Source: Perlabentimonas sp034006965 (GTDB lineage Bacteria; Bacteroidota; Bacteroidia; Bacteroidales; Tenuifilaceae). From it: a stretch of 16,238 nucleotides of DNA. The position numbers and the translations under genes are program-made. This document shows positions 14,243 to 16,238 of this stretch, in pieces. The notes under the pieces were generated by a model that was not told the DNA's origin, ran no database searches, and was given only the letters and a program-made list of their open reading frames with translations. The stretch covers positions 1 through 16,238 of the forward strand of contig JAVERU010000068.1 of NCBI GenBank assembly GCA_034006965.1, written 5' to 3'. How positions within the stretch are numbered: position 1 is the stretch's first letter; each line of letters begins with the position of its first letter.

Positions 14243-14250
14243 CAAATATA
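14243..14250 (-). promoter_or_regulatory. Candidate -7 promoter box for cysE
   Basis: Read leftward, TATATTTG exactly matches TAnnTTTG. A TTTG lies upstream at 14268-14265, but only 14 bases separate the two, shorter than the usual ~19. It would give a leader of about 180 bases containing the hairpins and the terminator. Confidence 0.4.
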
Positions 14251-14271
14251 AATAATTTGCAATACAAATAG

Positions 14272-14298
14272 CTTTTGGGGGAATAATGCCCCCTAAAG
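14272..14298. other. Symmetric hairpin between divergent cysE and S9-type gene
   Basis: CTTT-T-GGGGG (14272-14281) pairs with CCCCC-T-AAAG (14289-14298) around a 7-base loop with one T-T mismatch. It has no strong T-run on either side. It lies upstream of both genes and could be an operator or a remnant of a terminator; the role is unknown. Confidence 0.35.
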
Positions 14299-14365
14299 GA
14301 TTTTAAACTTATCAAATGGTAGGCTGTCATATAAGCTAACAATCGGAATCCAAAATTTGTTTCGC

Positions 14366-16138
14366 ATGAATAGAACCATTCTCACTTTGTTTTCTGCAGC
14401 ATTGCTGCTAGTATCAACATTTGCCCTTGGGCAAAAAATCCCTCTAACCCACGATGTGTATGACTCGTGGAAAGATATGGAAAGACCAAACATCTCGCTA
14501 CGTAACGGTTTAATTTCTTTTGAGATCAATCCGCAGGATGGCGATGGCGTGCTGCACATTACTAATCGGAATAGCGATTTTGAGAAGATGTTTGAGCGCG
14601 GAACCCGTACCCAGCTCGCCCCCAATGGCAATTTTGTCGCTTTTACCATTAAACCTACCAAGGCTGAGGTTCGCAAGGCCAAGCTGGCTAAAAAGAAGCC
14701 CGACCAAATGCCGAAAGACTCGGGTGGGGTGTATATTCCTGCTTCCGACGAGTGGTTTGGTTTCAGCAAGGTGAAGAGTTTTGGTATGGGTCAAAAGGAT
14801 GGGCAATGGGTTGGAATCCTAACCGAGCATAAGGTTGAGGAACCAAAAACCGAAAAAGAAACGGACTCTACCGAAATTGAAAAAAAACCTGTTCGTAAGT
14901 CGAAAACAAAATCAAAGAAAGAGGAAACCTTACTAACCCTTCTAAATACCCAGGATAAAACCACTCAAGAATTTTTGTATGTTGATGATTATACCTTTGC
15001 CGAACAGGGAAATTTTGTAGCCATCTCGCAGATTAGTACCGACTCGCTCGAGCAAAGTATCCTGACGATTTTTGATACCAACCTAGGACAGGCCAAGCAA
15101 ATTTTTCAAGAGAAAGGTGAATTGATGAACCTCACCTTTAGCAAGGATGGAAAGATGTTGGCCTTTCATTTCAGCGCCGATACAGGAAAGGTAAAGATTT
15201 TCGATATGTACCTATGGAAGGAGGCGCAGGCGCAGGCATCCAAACTACTTGATGCCTACTCGGAAGGAATCCCCTCTGGTTGGGTAGTAAGCCAGCACGA
15301 CAAGCCACGCTTTAGCGACAATGGGAACCGGCTGTTTCTATCAACTTTTCCTAAGCCAGTGGAACAGCCCAAGGATACGCTTACTAGCGACGAAAAGGTA
15401 ATATTCGACCTATGGAGCTGGACTGACACCCTGTTGCAGACGCAGCAAAAGGTAAACCTAAGGAGGGAGCAGCGAAAGTCGTTTCCTGGAGTGTATGACA
15501 TCAAAAAGGAAACCTACACGCAGCTTGCCGATAGGCGCATGGAGATGGTTCGGACCGACCCCAAGGGCAATGCCAAATACGCCATTGGCGTAGATAGAAC
15601 GCCCTACATGTGGAGCATGACTTGGGAGTACCCCACTGGAAGCGATTACTACCTAGTGGATATTGATTCGGGCGAGCGGAGGCTCATTGCAAAGAACAAC
15701 TCTAGCTTTCCAACCATATCGCCCAACGATAAGTATTTGGCCTTTTACCAACCATCGGACAGCACCTGGTATGGAATGAATACGCGAAGCATGAAGTTGT
15801 TCCCGCTTACAGATGGTATCAATACTAATTTTTACAACGAGGAAGATGATAGGCCAAGTGAGCCCCGACCTTACGGAATGGCAGATTGGTTGACTGATGG
15901 AAGAACGCTATTGATATATGACCGTTACGATATTTGGCAGGTAGATGTTGGCGGCCGAAGAAGCCCCATTTGCCTTACCAATGGCCACGGAGAGGCCAAT
16001 AAAGTAAGGTATCGATACCAAAGGTTAAGCACTGAAACCGAGGGTATCCCTTCGGGCGAATCGATGTTGGTATCACTTTTCGATGAGAAGACCAAGCAAT
16101 CGGGTTTTGCGATCAGGGCAACCGCATTTAAAAACTGA
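14366..16138 (+). CDS. Secreted S9 (prolyl oligopeptidase-like) family protein lacking the catalytic domain
   Basis: From the ATG at 14366 the protein has 590 aa; a TTG three codons earlier is less likely. A Sec signal peptide is clear (MNRTILTLF, hydrophobic core, ALG before Gln23), so the product is exported. The following LTHDVYDSWKDMERPNISLRNG, KKKPDQMPKDSGG (109-121), a charged Lys/Glu linker (156-188), and repeated propeller-like strands (SKDGKMLAF, SPNDKYLAFYQ, DRYDIWQVDV) resemble the N-terminal half of large Bacteroidota S9 peptidases, whose total length is typically 900 aa or more. The protein stops abruptly after FDEKTKQSGFAIRATAFKN, and no GxSxG nucleophile motif or alpha/beta-hydrolase domain is present in it or in the remaining 100 bases. 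It is either a truncated remnant or a stand-alone propeller; peptidase activity is not expected. Confidence 0.75.
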   Translation: MNRTILTLFSAALLLVSTFALGQKIPLTHDVYDSWKDMERPNISLRNGLISFEINPQDGDGVLHITNRNSDFEKMFERGTRTQLAPNGNFVAFTIKPTKAEVRKAKLAKKKPDQMPKDSGGVYIPASDEWFGFSKVKSFGMGQKDGQWVGILTEHKVEEPKTEKETDSTEIEKKPVRKSKTKSKKEETLLTLLNTQDKTTQEFLYVDDYTFAEQGNFVAISQISTDSLEQSILTIFDTNLGQAKQIFQEKGELMNLTFSKDGKMLAFHFSADTGKVKIFDMYLWKEAQAQASKLLDAYSEGIPSGWVVSQHDKPRFSDNGNRLFLSTFPKPVEQPKDTLTSDEKVIFDLWSWTDTLLQTQQKVNLRREQRKSFPGVYDIKKETYTQLADRRMEMVRTDPKGNAKYAIGVDRTPYMWSMTWEYPTGSDYYLVDIDSGERRLIAKNNSSFPTISPNDKYLAFYQPSDSTWYGMNTRSMKLFPLTDGINTNFYNEEDDRPSEPRPYGMADWLTDGRTLLIYDRYDIWQVDVGGRRSPICLTNGHGEANKVRYRYQRLSTETEGIPSGESMLVSLFDEKTKQSGFAIRATAFKN

Positions 16139-16150
16139 GTAGTTTCTCCC

Positions 16151-16158
16151 TATATTTG
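16151..16158 (+). promoter_or_regulatory. Possible -7 promoter box near the right edge
   Basis: TATATTTG matches TAnnTTTG 13 bases after the stop of the S9-type gene, with TTTA at 16127-16130 near the -33 position. If real, translation would have to begin downstream of it, which conflicts with the TTG start considered for the partial gene here. Confidence 0.3.
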
Positions 16159-16238
16159 CAATCAAGAGCAGCACTCAAGCGTTTATTGTTCTTACTCCTT
16201 TTGGGCGTTTTGTCATTGAGCAGCAAGGTCATGGCTGT
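16156..16238 (+). CDS. Possible start of an exported protein, cut by the window edge
   Basis: The frame from the TTG at 16156 reads QSRAALKRLLFLLLLGVLSL and then SSKVMAV, a basic stretch followed by a hydrophobic core and an A-x-A-like end, as in a Sec signal peptide. The frame is closed upstream by a TAA at 16129, and there is no ATG before the hydrophobic run. The start codon is therefore uncertain (TTG 16156 or CTG 16135). Nothing can be said about function. It does not continue the S9 family sequence expected at this point. Confidence 0.4.
   Translation, partial: MQSRAALKRLLFLLLLGVLSLSSKVMA

Noticed and set aside
14059..14365. T-box leader upstream of cysE
   Set aside because: No T-box consensus sequence or specifier-loop arrangement was recognised; the evidence supports only a generic terminator.
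1..16238. tRNA, rRNA, phage or transposase genes
   Set aside because: No cloverleaf, ribosomal RNA segment, integrase, transposase or phage structural protein was recognised on either strand.

Overview
The window looks like a chromosomal segment of a Bacteroidota bacterium, probably of the Bacteroidales/Marinilabiliales kind. Three things suggest this: several starts are preceded by a TAnnTTTG -7 box rather than a Shine-Dalgarno sequence; there is a lipoprotein with an acidic tail after its lipidation cysteine; and the gene set (class II ribonucleotide reductase, fused trehalose synthase/phosphatase, fused HAD-GH65 enzyme, S9 peptidase-type secreted protein) is familiar from that phylum. The species cannot be named from the sequence alone.

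Layout. 1-681 (+) is the 3' end of a cobalamin-dependent ribonucleotide reductase, closed by two hairpins. 804-1934 (-) is an unassigned lipoprotein. 2030-2426 is non-coding and holds a 206-bp inverted-repeat element with a second palindromic element nested in it. 2427-2846 (+) is an OsmC-family protein that converges, over a strong palindrome, on a uridine-kinase-like P-loop enzyme (2931-3599, -). 3755-6910 (-) is a beta-phosphoglucomutase/GH65 phosphorylase fusion, divergent from a trehalose-6-phosphate synthase/phosphatase fusion (7084-9291, +). 9350-10606 (-) is metK. 10607-11177 is non-coding and holds a 77-bp short copy of the inverted-repeat element. 11178-11788 (+) is a DUF1847-type cysteine-rich protein whose N-terminal cysteine cluster lies in a different frame from the best ATG. 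11858-12769 (-) is cysK, then about 500 bp of stacked repeats, then cysE (13288-14058, -), which has an intrinsic terminator just upstream of its start codon. 14366-16138 (+) is a secreted propeller-type S9 peptidase N-terminal region with no catalytic domain. The start of another exported protein may lie at the right edge.

How the genes fit together. The central pair forms a trehalose module. The (+) enzyme would make trehalose from UDP-glucose and glucose-6-phosphate. The (-) enzyme would phosphorolyse a disaccharide, plausibly trehalose or trehalose-6-phosphate, to beta-glucose-1-phosphate and convert that to glucose-6-phosphate with its own mutase domain. The right half carries a sulfur theme: cysE and cysK make cysteine from serine, and metK makes S-adenosylmethionine.

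The points most worth a second look are the non-canonical N-terminus of the trehalose-phosphate synthase, the HAD-GH65 fusion beside it, the possible attenuator ahead of cysE, the repeats running into the cysK start codon, the frameshift in the DUF1847 gene, and the two copies of the inverted-repeat element. I found no CRISPR array, phage, transposase, tRNA or rRNA.
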